Assembly (NCBI GenBank): GCA_018400015.1
Contig: JAGYNB010000006.1
Span: forward strand, 1 to 47,810
DNA from: Candidatus Omnitrophota bacterium
GTDB taxonomy: Bacteria > Omnitrophota > Gorgyraeia > Gygaellales > Gygaellaceae
Direction of reading: 5' to 3'
Length of the DNA: 47,810 nt
The notes under the pieces were generated by a model. That model ran no database searches, was not told where the DNA came from, and worked only from the letters and a program-made list of their open reading frames with translations. Below, piece by piece: positions 16,714 through 25,388 of the stretch. Within the stretch, counting starts at the first letter, position 1, and each line of letters begins with the position of its first letter. The position numbers and the translations under genes are program-made.

Positions 16714-17649
16714 CTAAGAAACCTCCCTATCAAATAAATCTGTACTTAAGTATCTTTCGCAGGCATCGGGCAAAATAACAACAATTAATTTATTTTTGTT
16801 TTCTTCTCTTTCGGCTACTGTTAAAGCAGCAGACACAGCCGCTCCGGATGAAATCCCGCCAAGAATTCCTTCTTTGGCAATCAAATCTCTTGCCGCAATA
16901 AAGGCCTGCTCATCGCTAACTTGAACGACCTCATCAATAATATCTTTATTTAAAACCTTGGGTATAAAACCTGCTCCTATACCTTGTATCTTATGAGCGC
17001 CGGGTTTTGCCCCGGAAATTACCGCTGAAGTCTTAGGCTCAACTCCTATAATAGAAATATTTTTATTTTTCCTCTTTAGGCTTCTTGCCACGCCAGTTAT
17101 TGTACCGCCAGTACCTATAGCGGAAACTAATATATCAATTTTTCCTTCGGTGTCATCCCAAATCTCCACAGCCGTAGTCAACTCATGAATTTTTGGATTA
17201 ACCGGATTTTCAAACTGTAAAGGCAAAAAAGCATCTTTATGGACTCTCTTTAACTCTTTGGCTCTTTCAACCGAAGCCTGCATTCCGGATTCTTTAGGGG
17301 TTAACTCAACTTCCGCTCCAAGAGTTTTTAAAAGACATATTTTTTCTTTATTTACGCTATCAGGCATAACCAAAATAAGCCTGTACCCTTTTATCGCACT
17401 AATTAAAGCAAGTGCGATTCCCGTATTGCCTGAAGTAGATTCGATAATCAAGAAGCCTTTTTTTAGTAAGCCTTTTTTCTCAGCGTCTTCTATGAGGGCC
17501 AACCCTAAACGATCTTTTACAGAAAAACCCGGGTTAAGAAACTCAAGCTTTGCTACGATTTTAGCCTGAAGGCCATTATTAATCCTATTAAGCTTAACTA
17601 AAGGCGTTTTCCCTATTAATTCTGTTATATCTTTGGCAATGAAACCCAT
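16714..17649 (-). CDS. cysK: Cysteine synthase (O-acetylserine sulfhydrylase)
   Basis: The 311-residue PLP enzyme shows ITELIGKTPLVKLN at the N-terminus, the PLP lysine in FSVKDRLG, the substrate loop ESTSGNTGIALA and the phosphate-cradle GTGGTITGVA, all standard for CysK. It joins O-acetylserine and sulfide to cysteine. I chose the ATG at 17649; an ATG two codons earlier overlaps the Shine-Dalgarno sequence (AAGGA). No cysE is visible in the window. It stands between the PP-loop gene and the DUF39 gene and thus in a group that uses sulfide. Confidence 0.95.
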   Translation of the reverse strand: MGFIAKDITELIGKTPLVKLNRINNGLQAKIVAKLEFLNPGFSVKDRLGLALIEDAEKKGLLKKGFLIIESTSGNTGIALALISAIKGYRLILVMPDSVNKEKICLLKTLGAEVELTPKESGMQASVERAKELKRVHKDAFLPLQFENPVNPKIHELTTAVEIWDDTEGKIDILVSAIGTGGTITGVARSLKRKNKNISIIGVEPKTSAVISGAKPGAHKIQGIGAGFIPKVLNKDIIDEVVQVSDEQAFIAARDLIAKEGILGGISSGAAVSAALTVAEREENKNKLIVVILPDACERYLSTDLFDREVS

Positions 17650-17714
17650 AATCATCCTTAAAATTGTTAAAATTATTATATCACTTGATTATTTGCTTTG
17701 CTATGATTTTTCTT

Positions 17715-18683
17715 CTATATCAGAGATTTGTCTAAAATTGCTCTTTCCTGCAGCGTGGCCTCAAATATCTTCTTAAAGTGACCCTTTTCTCTTGAGACTA
17801 AAATACTTTTTTTTAAAGCACCTCCCTTAACATAATAAGCTATTATTTGGCTGGATAAAAAAAGGTCTATTTCCTTAAAATTGCCTGTGCCTAATCCTAC
17901 AGGACCGGCAGCATCAGGAGAAAACATCACAAAATCGCTTTTTTTTGCAGCTTTTAAGATATTCTCGTTGTCTATCTTGTCGCGGCCAACTATTAATTTT
18001 GCTTTTTTATTAATACGAAAATGCCTTCCTAGTTTTAAAAGACCGATATTTCTAAGGTTTATCTGATTATATTTAAGCAAATCCTTTATTCTCTGGCTGT
18101 ATCTAGGGTCGGTCAATAGGCATCCCCCTGCTGGTTGGCCGTAACCGGCTAAATTGAATTTTTCAGCCAGCTGGACTTGTACTTTTCTTCCCCTGCCGCT
18201 AATACCCAATAAAAGATTTCTATCAACTGTATTGTTCTTTTCTATTTCCGTTTCGGGTAACAACTTAGCCGATAAAGGACGCAGCAATTTTCCTTTTAGG
18301 CCGCTTTCGGTCTCAATTATCCTTAACATCCGCTTATTCTGAGACATTGAACGCTGACCTAGGACATCTCCTGTTGCTATAAATGAAGCATTGAGCTTTT
18401 TTAATAATCCTTTAGCTTTTCTTAACATATAGATATGACAATCTATACAAGGATTGGCGTTTTTTCCAAAACCAAAACGAGGGTTAACTAACAAGTCAAA
18501 ATAATCACTGCCGCATTTAATCGTTTTTAGAGTGATATTAAGCGAATGGGACAGGTCTTTTGGAATCGGTTTTGTAAAGGCAGTTAAAAAATTTATACCT
18601 ATTACTTTAATCCCTTGAGATTGGAGAATCTTTACAACTAAAGCACTATCTAGCCCACCTGAGAGTAAAACTAACGCCTTCAC
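17715..18683 (-). CDS. PP-loop ATPase, thiouridylase/ThiI-like, partner of Thi4 gene
   Basis: The 322-residue protein begins with the PP-loop [16 protein letters not shown] and carries a CxxC pair in [13 protein letters not shown] (C79, C82), [12 protein letters not shown], and a third cysteine in [10 protein letters not shown] (C188). The C-terminal third resembles the NFACT-R/DUF814-type domain found in proteins often named tRNA (5-methylaminomethyl-2-thiouridylate) methyltransferase. Such enzymes adenylate a substrate before sulfur transfer, usually on tRNA. Here it starts with GTG overlapping the thi4 stop (GTGA), which suggests a link with thiazole synthesis or another sulfur transfer. 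The true substrate is unknown, and mnmA is present separately in the same run. Confidence 0.8.
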   Translation of the reverse strand: MKALVLLSGGLDSALVVKILQSQGIKVIGINFLTAFTKPIPKDLSHSLNITLKTIKCGSDYFDLLVNPRFGFGKNANPCIDCHIYMLRKAKGLLKKLNASFIATGDVLGQRSMSQNKRMLRIIETESGLKGKLLRPLSAKLLPETEIEKNNTVDRNLLLGISGRGRKVQVQLAEKFNLAGYGQPAGGCLLTDPRYSQRIKDLLKYNQINLRNIGLLKLGRHFRINKKAKLIVGRDKIDNENILKAAKKSDFVMFSPDAAGPVGLGTGNFKEIDLFLSSQIIAYYVKGGALKKSILVSREKGHFKKIFEATLQERAILDKSLI

Positions 18684-19453
18684 TTCAATTTTTTAATTAA
18701 AGTAGCGGCGATTTTTTTACCTGATAAAAGCATGCCTCCGAAAACCGGACCCATGCGCGAAGAGCCAAACACAGCATTAGCACACATGCCGCAGCTATAC
18801 AGATTTGAGAAGACTTCCCGGGAATTTTTAAGGATAGCCTCTTCCCCAACTTCCGCCCACATTGGTTTTTCACCTTCCACGCGGCCGGATTTAGTTTTTA
18901 ATTTGCTGCCGATCTTCCTGGTAACGATATTGCTCACCTCGGCTGCATGGCCGGTTGCATCGACGACGAATTTAGCCCTTACACAAATTGGATCAACATG
19001 GAGCCGGGCCATCTCAACCGCACTCCAATTAATTACAATACCGGTGATATTATTTTTTCTTATCATTACATCTTCCACCGAAACAAGATTAAAAACCTTT
19101 AACCCTGCCTTAGTTGCCTTTGAACAAAGGGTTGATGTTGCCTCAACAGAATCAGCCGTATAGTAATTTTCTTTGTATAGCTTTGTTTTTATATCAAATT
19201 CATCCAGTATCTTCTTTGCCAGACTCTGCACGACGATTTCATTGAACATAATCCCTCCGGCCCACATACCGCCGCCAAGAGAAATCTTGCGCTCAAACAA
19301 AGCCACTTTTATTTTGTTTTTAGCCAGGTAATAACCGCAAACAATCCCTGCAGGGCCGCCGCCGACAATAGCAACATCCAAATCTAAATTATCGACTAAT
19401 TTATCCGTAAAGGTCTTTATTATTGCCTTTGATATCTTAATCTCATCCAACAT
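18680..19453 (-). CDS. thi4: Thi4 thiazole synthase, sulfide-dependent (His) type
   Basis: The 257-residue protein has the FAD/NAD fold ([15 protein letters not shown]), [13 protein letters not shown] and the signature MARLHVDP followed by [11 protein letters not shown]. In yeast and plant Thi4 a cysteine that is sacrificed as sulfur donor precedes the xDP motif (TQSCMDP); here the position is H152, as in archaeal Thi4. The enzyme is therefore expected to use iron and free sulfide catalytically to make the ADP-thiazole precursor of thiamine. It is the first gene of the long sulfur run, with an AGGAG site and a sigma-70-type promoter. The leader is only about 25 bases, too short for a TPP riboswitch. 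Confidence 0.93.
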   Translation of the reverse strand: MLDEIKISKAIIKTFTDKLVDNLDLDVAIVGGGPAGIVCGYYLAKNKIKVALFERKISLGGGMWAGGIMFNEIVVQSLAKKILDEFDIKTKLYKENYYTADSVEATSTLCSKATKAGLKVFNLVSVEDVMIRKNNITGIVINWSAVEMARLHVDPICVRAKFVVDATGHAAEVSNIVTRKIGSKLKTKSGRVEGEKPMWAEVGEEAILKNSREVFSNLYSCGMCANAVFGSSRMGPVFGGMLLSGKKIAATLIKKLK

Positions 19454-19484
19454 AAAAAACTCCTCTCATTATTTATAGTGAAAT

Positions 19485-19513
19485 ATCCTATATTAATTGC
19501 TGATTTTTGTCAA
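19485..19513 (-). promoter_or_regulatory. Sigma-70-type promoter of the thi4/sulfur run
   Basis: On the minus strand a perfect TTGACA (19508-19513) is followed after 17 bases by TAGGAT (19485-19490). Transcription would start near 19478, leaving a leader of about 25 bases with an AGGAG ribosome binding site before the thi4 ATG at 19453. Confidence 0.7.
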
Positions 19514-19540
19514 GGCTGGCTCAGGAAGGAACAGCTTAAC

Positions 19541-20467
19541 TTACTGCTTTGGCTGCGCTACACAAACGCGGTTTTTACCTTGCTTTTTAGCCTCATAAAG
19601 TGCAACATCAGCTGATTTTATTAAACTTTCTTTTGTCTGACCGTTCTCAGGGAACGTGGCTAAACCAATACTAGCAGTTATTTTTCCGATCTCATCGCCT
19701 TTATCATCTTTTATAGAAGCTGCTTCAATTGCAACGCGTACCCTCTCGCAGGTAATCTTTCCGCCATCTTTATTTGTCTGTGGCATTATTACCACAAATT
19801 CCTCACCACCATAACGACAAACCAAATCAACCCTGCGAAGACTATTTATTATTGATTGCGCCACCTCCCTTAAAGCACAATCACCTGATAGATGCCCGTA
19901 AGAATCATTAAAACCTTTAAAGTTATCTAAATCCAGCATCATCAGGCTAAAAGCTTGGGGATATCTCGCTGATCGATTAATCTCTCGCACCAAAAGCTCG
20001 TGAAAATACCTGTGGTTATACACCTGCGTTAGCCCGTCAAGTATGGAAAGCTCCCGATAATACTCTTTTTCTTTGGAATCCCTTAACAGGTTTTGTCTTT
20101 CAATTGCGCGTTCGATTATGATTTTCATCTCATCCAAATTATACGGTTTGGAAATATAATCATAAGCGCCTTCTCTTATCGCAGCAATTGCTGTTTCAAT
20201 AGAAGAATAACCGGTAATCACGATAAAGCATACCTCGTCGTTAATTTGGCGTACGCTTCGAATAAGCTCTAAACCGGTCATGCCCGGCATACGCATATCG
20301 GTAATGATCAAATCCAAAGGATTGGTCTTTGCGATATTTAAAGCTATCTCGCCGTTTTCGGCAGTCTGAACTCTGTAACCAATATCACTTAAAAAATCAT
20401 TCAGAAGCGATCGTGAAACTTCCTCATCGTCAACTACAAGTATGTTTGCCTTATGTTGTCTAGTCAT
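19541..20467 (-). CDS. Receiver-GGDEF response regulator (diguanylate cyclase)
   Basis: The 308-residue protein has a receiver domain (1-120) with the phospho-acceptor D57 in LIITDMRMPG and lysine in ISKPY, a linker helix, and a GGDEF domain (about 140-305). The active-site motif is RYGGEEF, and the product-inhibition site RRVD lies the usual few residues before it, so the enzyme should make cyclic di-GMP and be feedback-inhibited. It overlaps the upstream histidine kinase gene by 8 bases, making a cognate pair likely. It is the last gene of the 22.8 kb pilus/signalling run. Cyclic di-GMP commonly controls type IV pili and biofilms, which fits the run. Confidence 0.95.
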   Translation of the reverse strand: MTRQHKANILVVDDEEVSRSLLNDFLSDIGYRVQTAENGEIALNIAKTNPLDLIITDMRMPGMTGLELIRSVRQINDEVCFIVITGYSSIETAIAAIREGAYDYISKPYNLDEMKIIIERAIERQNLLRDSKEKEYYRELSILDGLTQVYNHRYFHELLVREINRSARYPQAFSLMMLDLDNFKGFNDSYGHLSGDCALREVAQSIINSLRRVDLVCRYGGEEFVVIMPQTNKDGGKITCERVRVAIEAASIKDDKGDEIGKITASIGLATFPENGQTKESLIKSADVALYEAKKQGKNRVCVAQPKQ

Positions 20468-21956
20468 TTTTAATAGGTAGTGTTATTGTAAATTTGGTCC
20501 CTTTATTAACTTCGCTGTTAACCGTTATCTCACCGCCATGATCCTGGATTATTTCATAACTGACTGATAATCCCAAACCGGTTCCTTTTGACTCCTGCTT
20601 TGTCGTAAAGAAAGGCTCAAAAAGCTTGGAAAGATTTTCCGCAGATATTCCTTTACCGGTGTCCTCAATCTCCACAATAACACCTTTATCTTTATCGCCT
20701 TCTTTTTTAGTTTTAGTGCGCAAAAATAATTTTCCCCCATCAGGCATAGCATGCTTTGCATTGATCATCATATTAACAATTACCTGCTGCAATTTATTGA
20801 AATTGCCTTTGATAACTGGAAGGTTATCATCATACTCTTCTACGATCTCAATTCTATGCGACCTTAGATCATGGCCGGTTAACGGCATAGTCTCGCTGAT
20901 AACCCGGTTAAAATCCACATCTTCCATTTCTTTCTTCGGTCCACGTGAAAATTTTAATAAGTTTTCTACGATTGTTTTACATCTTAAGGATTCTCTTTCG
21001 ATATATTCAAGATAAGTCTTGCAGGTCTTAAAATCATCTTGCGTAAAATCAGGTTTTTTCACCTTCTGCAGAGTATACTGGGCATAACCTAAGATACCAC
21101 CTAAAGGATTATTGAGTTCATGGGCAACGCCTGCACCAAGCTGGCCTATAGCAGCCATTTTCGATGACTGAACAAGCTTATACTGCGCCTCTTTTAATTC
21201 CTTATTGGTCAATTCTAATTCCTGGGTTCTTTTTTCGAGTTTCCCGTAAGCAGTCTTTAAATTCTCGGTCATTTCGTTAAAAGAAAGCGCCAAATCACCA
21301 AGTTCATCATTGGAATACATTTTTACTTTATAGCTTAGGTCTCCATTGGCAACCTTATGGGTGGCTTCTACAAGACTAAAAAGAGGCCCGATAATTAATC
21401 TGGTCAAGACAACAGTAATTATCAACGCAAGCAGAATTAATGCAATGGTTAAAAATATTGTTTTAGTCTGAATTAGTCTAATTGTATTATATAAGTTCTG
21501 CAGGGAAATCTGTAATCTTGCCTTACCGATAATCTCTTCGGGAAGATCGCCTCTTGGAACAATAGCCATGCCTTCTAAACCCAAAGACTGGGGTATTACC
21601 TTGGTAACCACAGGACTGTCAAATTCATAAATAGAATCTGTATCCCCGGCAATTCCAGCTTCGGCAATAACCATCTCATCGTCGTTTAAAATAGCTGCAT
21701 AGATAACATCTTTTTCTTTTATTATGCCCTGAAGCATATTATTAAGGCTGTCTTTATCATTTGCCAAAACACCTAGCTCACAGTTATAGCTTAAATTCTT
21801 AACCAGAGACTGACCGCGAATCTTCAGTTCCTCTTCAACGGTCCTTATCTGGCTGGTTATACAATTATAACCAAGGATAAAAGCTGTAGTTACCATAAGA
21901 ACAGAAACAGCAATATTAACTTTCAATGCAATATTAAAACGTATTCTATTGGGCAT
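20460..21956 (-). CDS. Membrane sensor histidine kinase with HAMP
   Basis: The 498-residue protein has a first membrane helix (about 13-30), an extracytoplasmic sensor of about 140 residues, a second helix (about 174-195), a HAMP linker, a short coiled coil, a HisKA domain with the phospho-histidine in GVAHELNNPLGG and a HATPase domain (NMMINAKHAM, DTGKGIS, GTGLGLS). It should sense a periplasmic signal and phosphorylate the receiver-GGDEF protein encoded immediately after. The ABC-type binding protein encoded 12 bases before it may be its ligand-presenting partner. Confidence 0.94.
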   Translation of the reverse strand: MPNRIRFNIALKVNIAVSVLMVTTAFILGYNCITSQIRTVEEELKIRGQSLVKNLSYNCELGVLANDKDSLNNMLQGIIKEKDVIYAAILNDDEMVIAEAGIAGDTDSIYEFDSPVVTKVIPQSLGLEGMAIVPRGDLPEEIIGKARLQISLQNLYNTIRLIQTKTIFLTIALILLALIITVVLTRLIIGPLFSLVEATHKVANGDLSYKVKMYSNDELGDLALSFNEMTENLKTAYGKLEKRTQELELTNKELKEAQYKLVQSSKMAAIGQLGAGVAHELNNPLGGILGYAQYTLQKVKKPDFTQDDFKTCKTYLEYIERESLRCKTIVENLLKFSRGPKKEMEDVDFNRVISETMPLTGHDLRSHRIEIVEEYDDNLPVIKGNFNKLQQVIVNMMINAKHAMPDGGKLFLRTKTKKEGDKDKGVIVEIEDTGKGISAENLSKLFEPFFTTKQESKGTGLGLSVSYEIIQDHGGEITVNSEVNKGTKFTITLPIKND

Positions 21957-21968
21957 ATATCCTCCTCA

Positions 21969-22931
21969 TTAATAGATATTGGCAGCTTTACTCAAAGTAT
22001 CTTTAGGCAATGCGATATCGATTCTTTTTGCAGTGTTGGCATTAACCGAAAGTTCAATTTTATCAGGAACGCTTATTGGTATAACCGAAGCGTTTTCTCC
22101 ATTAATTATCCGCAAGGCAATTTCTGCAGACTGCCTTCCAATATCGGAATAACTACAGCTAGGTGCAATCAACGCCCCTGCTTTTACAAAAGCGCTGGAT
22201 ACGCCCATGAAAGGAATCTTATTTCTTAAAGTCTCTAAAATAATAAACTGCGCTGTCTGCGGGCTATAAACTATACTGTCCGCTAGGCCCCAGAGAACAT
22301 CTTCTTTAGACACCAAACCTTTTAATGACTGCATTATGTCTTTTTGGTTTGCTATAGGAATGGATTTAAATTTAATTCCTAACTGATTAGCTACTTTTTC
22401 AGCTCTGGTTACAACATCTTCGGTTTCTCTTGGGCTGTAGAAAACCACAATTCTTCTTAGTGGTTTAACGTTTTCCTGTAACAACTTAAACTGAGTTTCA
22501 ATCGGTATATCCATGGATGCGCCAGTAATATTAGAACCGGGATTGCCTTTCATGCTTTGAACAAACCCGCTGGCAACCGGATTTAACACCATAGAAAACA
22601 CTATCGGAATATGACTGAATTCATCTTTTGCAAAAACAGTTGCTCCGGAGCCGAGAGTAAGGATTAAACTAAAATCATCGTTTTTAATATCACTGGATAT
22701 CTTTGCCTTATCGGCTGGCTTACCGTTACCTTCTAAGTCAAATACTTTCAATTCGATATCTTCCAAACCTTTTTTAGATAAGGTGTTCTCAAAACCCTCT
22801 AAAGCAACGTTGTAAGGTGAGATATTCAGACTTTTTATAACAGCAATCTTTGTTTTACCGTCTTGCGCCAATGCAAGTCCAGTAAAACTCAACAAAAACA
22901 CAGCCATGAAGACAAAGATTTTCTTAGACAT
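21969..22931 (-). CDS. ABC-type substrate-binding protein (ABC_sub_bind family), no permease nearby
   Basis: The 320-residue protein has a signal peptide (MSKKIFVFMAVFLLSFTGLA then LAQ) and a two-lobed periplasmic-binding fold; blocks like SLNISPYNVALEGFENTL, PIVFSMVLNPVASGFV, GNPGSNITGASMDIPIETQF and IPFMGVSSAFVKAGALIAPSCSYSDIGRQSAEIAL are typical of the ABC_sub_bind/TrpX-like family. No transporter permease or ATPase gene is present. Standing between a TonB receptor and a sensor kinase, it more likely presents a ligand to the kinase than feeds a transporter. The ligand is unknown. A Shine-Dalgarno sequence (GAGAGG) precedes the ATG. Confidence 0.9.
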   Translation of the reverse strand: MSKKIFVFMAVFLLSFTGLALAQDGKTKIAVIKSLNISPYNVALEGFENTLSKKGLEDIELKVFDLEGNGKPADKAKISSDIKNDDFSLILTLGSGATVFAKDEFSHIPIVFSMVLNPVASGFVQSMKGNPGSNITGASMDIPIETQFKLLQENVKPLRRIVVFYSPRETEDVVTRAEKVANQLGIKFKSIPIANQKDIMQSLKGLVSKEDVLWGLADSIVYSPQTAQFIILETLRNKIPFMGVSSAFVKAGALIAPSCSYSDIGRQSAEIALRIINGENASVIPISVPDKIELSVNANTAKRIDIALPKDTLSKAANIY

Positions 22932-22985
22932 TTATCGCCTCTCTGTTTTTATTTTTTCTCTACCTGATTCTTAAAAAACTTTACA

Positions 22986-24986
22986 TTAAAACTTCGCTGT
23001 CAATGAAGTATAGATTGCACGCTCGATCTCATCTAAAGCTACAATGCCGGCAGATGAACCTGCCTTAGCTTCAACATGGCTTTGGTCAAGGATATTCTCG
23101 CCTCTTATGGCCCATTCTAAATCACCGTCAAAGAATGTCTTGGCAATACGAAAATCAACCCTAAAATAAGGATCGACTTCAGTGCCTTTATCAGAGGTAT
23201 TCTCAAAATCGCGGGTAACATACGTATCTACATAATACCCGTCGAGATTGATCGTAATTCCTTTTTCTTTTAAATCCAGCCTTGTACCTAAATTAACCTT
23301 GAACTTCGGCATGGAATTTTCATATACAGCCAAGGTATCATTCAATACAGCATGCGTTGCATTAACATAAAACTTACTCCAGTCATTCGGCCTATATTCC
23401 GTGCTTAACTCTATGCCTCTGCCTCTTGCGGTATTGGCATTATTAAAAGTAGCAACTGTTGTCGTAGGCATATAAACATGGAAAAGGTTATTATATTCGT
23501 TATAATATATCTGCGCGTCAAGAGTGAGTTTTTTATCAAGTAAATATGAAGTATAACCTAACTCATATGCATCCACAACCTCATTTTCCAGTTCGCGATT
23601 ACCTTTAGTATAGGTATAAAGAACTGATGGAATAATAGCAATAGCAAAATTCTGCGTATCCTCAAGCATAGTAGGAGTTCTATAGGCTCTTGCATAACTT
23701 GCCCTAAACATCCTATTCTCTGTTGGGGCAAACATTAAACTCACCCTCGGTGAATAAGACTCACCGACAAAATCATTTGTCTCATACATAAGACCGGGAA
23801 TGAATTTCAATTTTTCATTAAGTTTAATTTCATTATTCATAAAAACCCTGAAAATACGATCCGTAACTCCTTTCCCGTCATAACGCGTTGACAAGTCACT
23901 GCTACCATTCATTAGATAAAACTCTCCACTGTTATGCCTAAAGTTACTGCCCCAGACAGTGCTTATAGCATCATCCAGCCAATCAAAACTATGCTGGACT
24001 TCCAAATCATACTGCCTGGTTTCTGAATTATTTTTATCATATAAATATACTGCACCGTGCCTATTCTCAAGCACTTCATTTCTAAACAGCTGTACATAAA
24101 AATCCTGATCATCAAACACTTTAGTATTGTATCTGATCATCTGGAAATCGCTTCTTGTATCAGACTGATTATTCGTACTTTTAGTAGTTACGGCTAACGG
24201 GCGTCCATCGTCTTCCTTATCACCAAAGAAAAACTCTAAATTAGATTCATCATCTATATTATAAACACTTCTCCATGTAAATGTATGATCGCGCTGTTTA
24301 TCATTTAAATCCTTACCATCTCTTGAACCGTAACCGTTGTCAAAATGATACGCGTAAGTTGCGCGGTAATCAAAATTGCCTGTTGAATTGCCAAAACGCA
24401 CCATACTCCTTGTGTAATCATGAGTTCCTATGGTTTGTTTAAGGGTTGTGCCTTGCGTATCCTCAGGCTTTTTGGTAATTATGTTAATAACACCACTGAA
24501 CGCATTGGAACCGTATAAAGTAGCATTGGGCCCGCGGATGACCTCAATTCTTTCAATGTTCTCAGGAAATATGGGAATATAATCCCATTCTGTACCGCCA
24601 AATAACGGCGTATAAGAAGAACGCCCATCAATAAGAAGCTGATTGCGCCTTGTGAACACTTCCGAAAAACCTCGCGGAGCAACAGCACCTCTTCTTCCAT
24701 CATAAGTAGAAACATCCACACCAGGCACTCTTCTAAAAAGATCCCAGAGATTTGCATAATCCATATTCTTTATATCATCGGAGGTAATAACGGATATGGC
24801 AGCAGGCGCTTCTAAAATCGACTGCTCGTGTTTACTAACGGAAGTTACAATCGGGATATCCGTAAACATCAACAATTCTCTCTGAGGAGTAGCTTTAGCT
24901 AAAAGCATCACATCGTCTGCAAAACAATTTAAGGAAAAAAGAACAATCACAAAAACAAATAAACAAATACTTAAAACTTTTTTCAT
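22986..24986 (-). CDS. TonB-dependent outer-membrane receptor
   Basis: The 666-residue protein has a signal sequence, a TonB-box region (MFTDIPIVTSVSK), a plug domain (APAAISVITSDDI, LWDLFRRVPGVDVS, NIERIEVIRGPNATLYGSNAFSGVINIITKK) and a long beta barrel rich in alternating aromatic and polar strands, ending LTAKF with a terminal aromatic. It belongs to the FepA/CirA-like receptors. The substrate cannot be deduced. It begins 1 base after the stop of a single-domain response regulator, an unusual coupling, and is followed by the periplasmic binding protein gene, so the two could act in one uptake or sensing path. Confidence 0.94.
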   Translation of the reverse strand: MKKVLSICLFVFVIVLFSLNCFADDVMLLAKATPQRELLMFTDIPIVTSVSKHEQSILEAPAAISVITSDDIKNMDYANLWDLFRRVPGVDVSTYDGRRGAVAPRGFSEVFTRRNQLLIDGRSSYTPLFGGTEWDYIPIFPENIERIEVIRGPNATLYGSNAFSGVINIITKKPEDTQGTTLKQTIGTHDYTRSMVRFGNSTGNFDYRATYAYHFDNGYGSRDGKDLNDKQRDHTFTWRSVYNIDDESNLEFFFGDKEDDGRPLAVTTKSTNNQSDTRSDFQMIRYNTKVFDDQDFYVQLFRNEVLENRHGAVYLYDKNNSETRQYDLEVQHSFDWLDDAISTVWGSNFRHNSGEFYLMNGSSDLSTRYDGKGVTDRIFRVFMNNEIKLNEKLKFIPGLMYETNDFVGESYSPRVSLMFAPTENRMFRASYARAYRTPTMLEDTQNFAIAIIPSVLYTYTKGNRELENEVVDAYELGYTSYLLDKKLTLDAQIYYNEYNNLFHVYMPTTTVATFNNANTARGRGIELSTEYRPNDWSKFYVNATHAVLNDTLAVYENSMPKFKVNLGTRLDLKEKGITINLDGYYVDTYVTRDFENTSDKGTEVDPYFRVDFRIAKTFFDGDLEWAIRGENILDQSHVEAKAGSSAGIVALDEIERAIYTSLTAKF

Positions 24987-24987
24987 C

Positions 24988-25362
24988 CTAGGCCTCCTTT
25001 TTGCCTACAGAGTTTTGAATCAAATCTAAAATCTCTTTTATATTAAAGGGCTTATGTATACATGTCAAAGCCCCCTTTTTCTCGGTCTCGACAACCAGTT
25101 TATCCGGATAACTGTCTGTCATCACAATCATCAACTCAGGCTGGATCTTTTTCATTTCAATCAACGCCTCAAGGCCATTCATTACCGGCATATGCACATC
25201 CATAAAAGAAATATCAAATTTCTTCTGTTTAACCTTATCAACCGCTTCCTGACCGTTATTAGCTGATTCAACCTCATAACCCTCATCAGTCAATAGATCT
25301 TGAAAAAGGCTCCTGATGACCGGTTCGTCGTCGACAATCAGTATCTTAATTTTTTCTCCCAT
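24988..25362 (-). CDS. Single-domain response regulator (receiver only)
   Basis: The 124-residue protein is a lone receiver domain. Conserved residues are the acidic pair DD (11-12), phospho-acceptor D55 (FMDVHMP), switch threonine (MTDS) and lysine (IHKPF). It has no output domain, so it must act by protein contact or as a phosphorelay intermediate. It lies 26 bases after the 7TM-GAF kinase gene and 1 base before the TonB receptor gene, so the kinase is its likely phosphate source. Confidence 0.95.
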   Translation of the reverse strand: MGEKIKILIVDDEPVIRSLFQDLLTDEGYEVESANNGQEAVDKVKQKKFDISFMDVHMPVMNGLEALIEMKKIQPELMIVMTDSYPDKLVVETEKKGALTCIHKPFNIKEILDLIQNSVGKKEA

Positions 25363-25388
25363 ACCGATCCTTTCATTTGATTTTACAA

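Noticed and set aside
19454-19540. TPP riboswitch before thi4
   Set aside because: The predicted leader is about 25 bases and the whole intergenic gap is 87 bases; no THI-box-like sequence is seen.
19514-19540. Terminator hairpin after the receiver-GGDEF gene
   Set aside because: The GC-rich stretch does not give a clean stem and has no following T run on the minus strand; part of it is the -35 region of the thi4 promoter.
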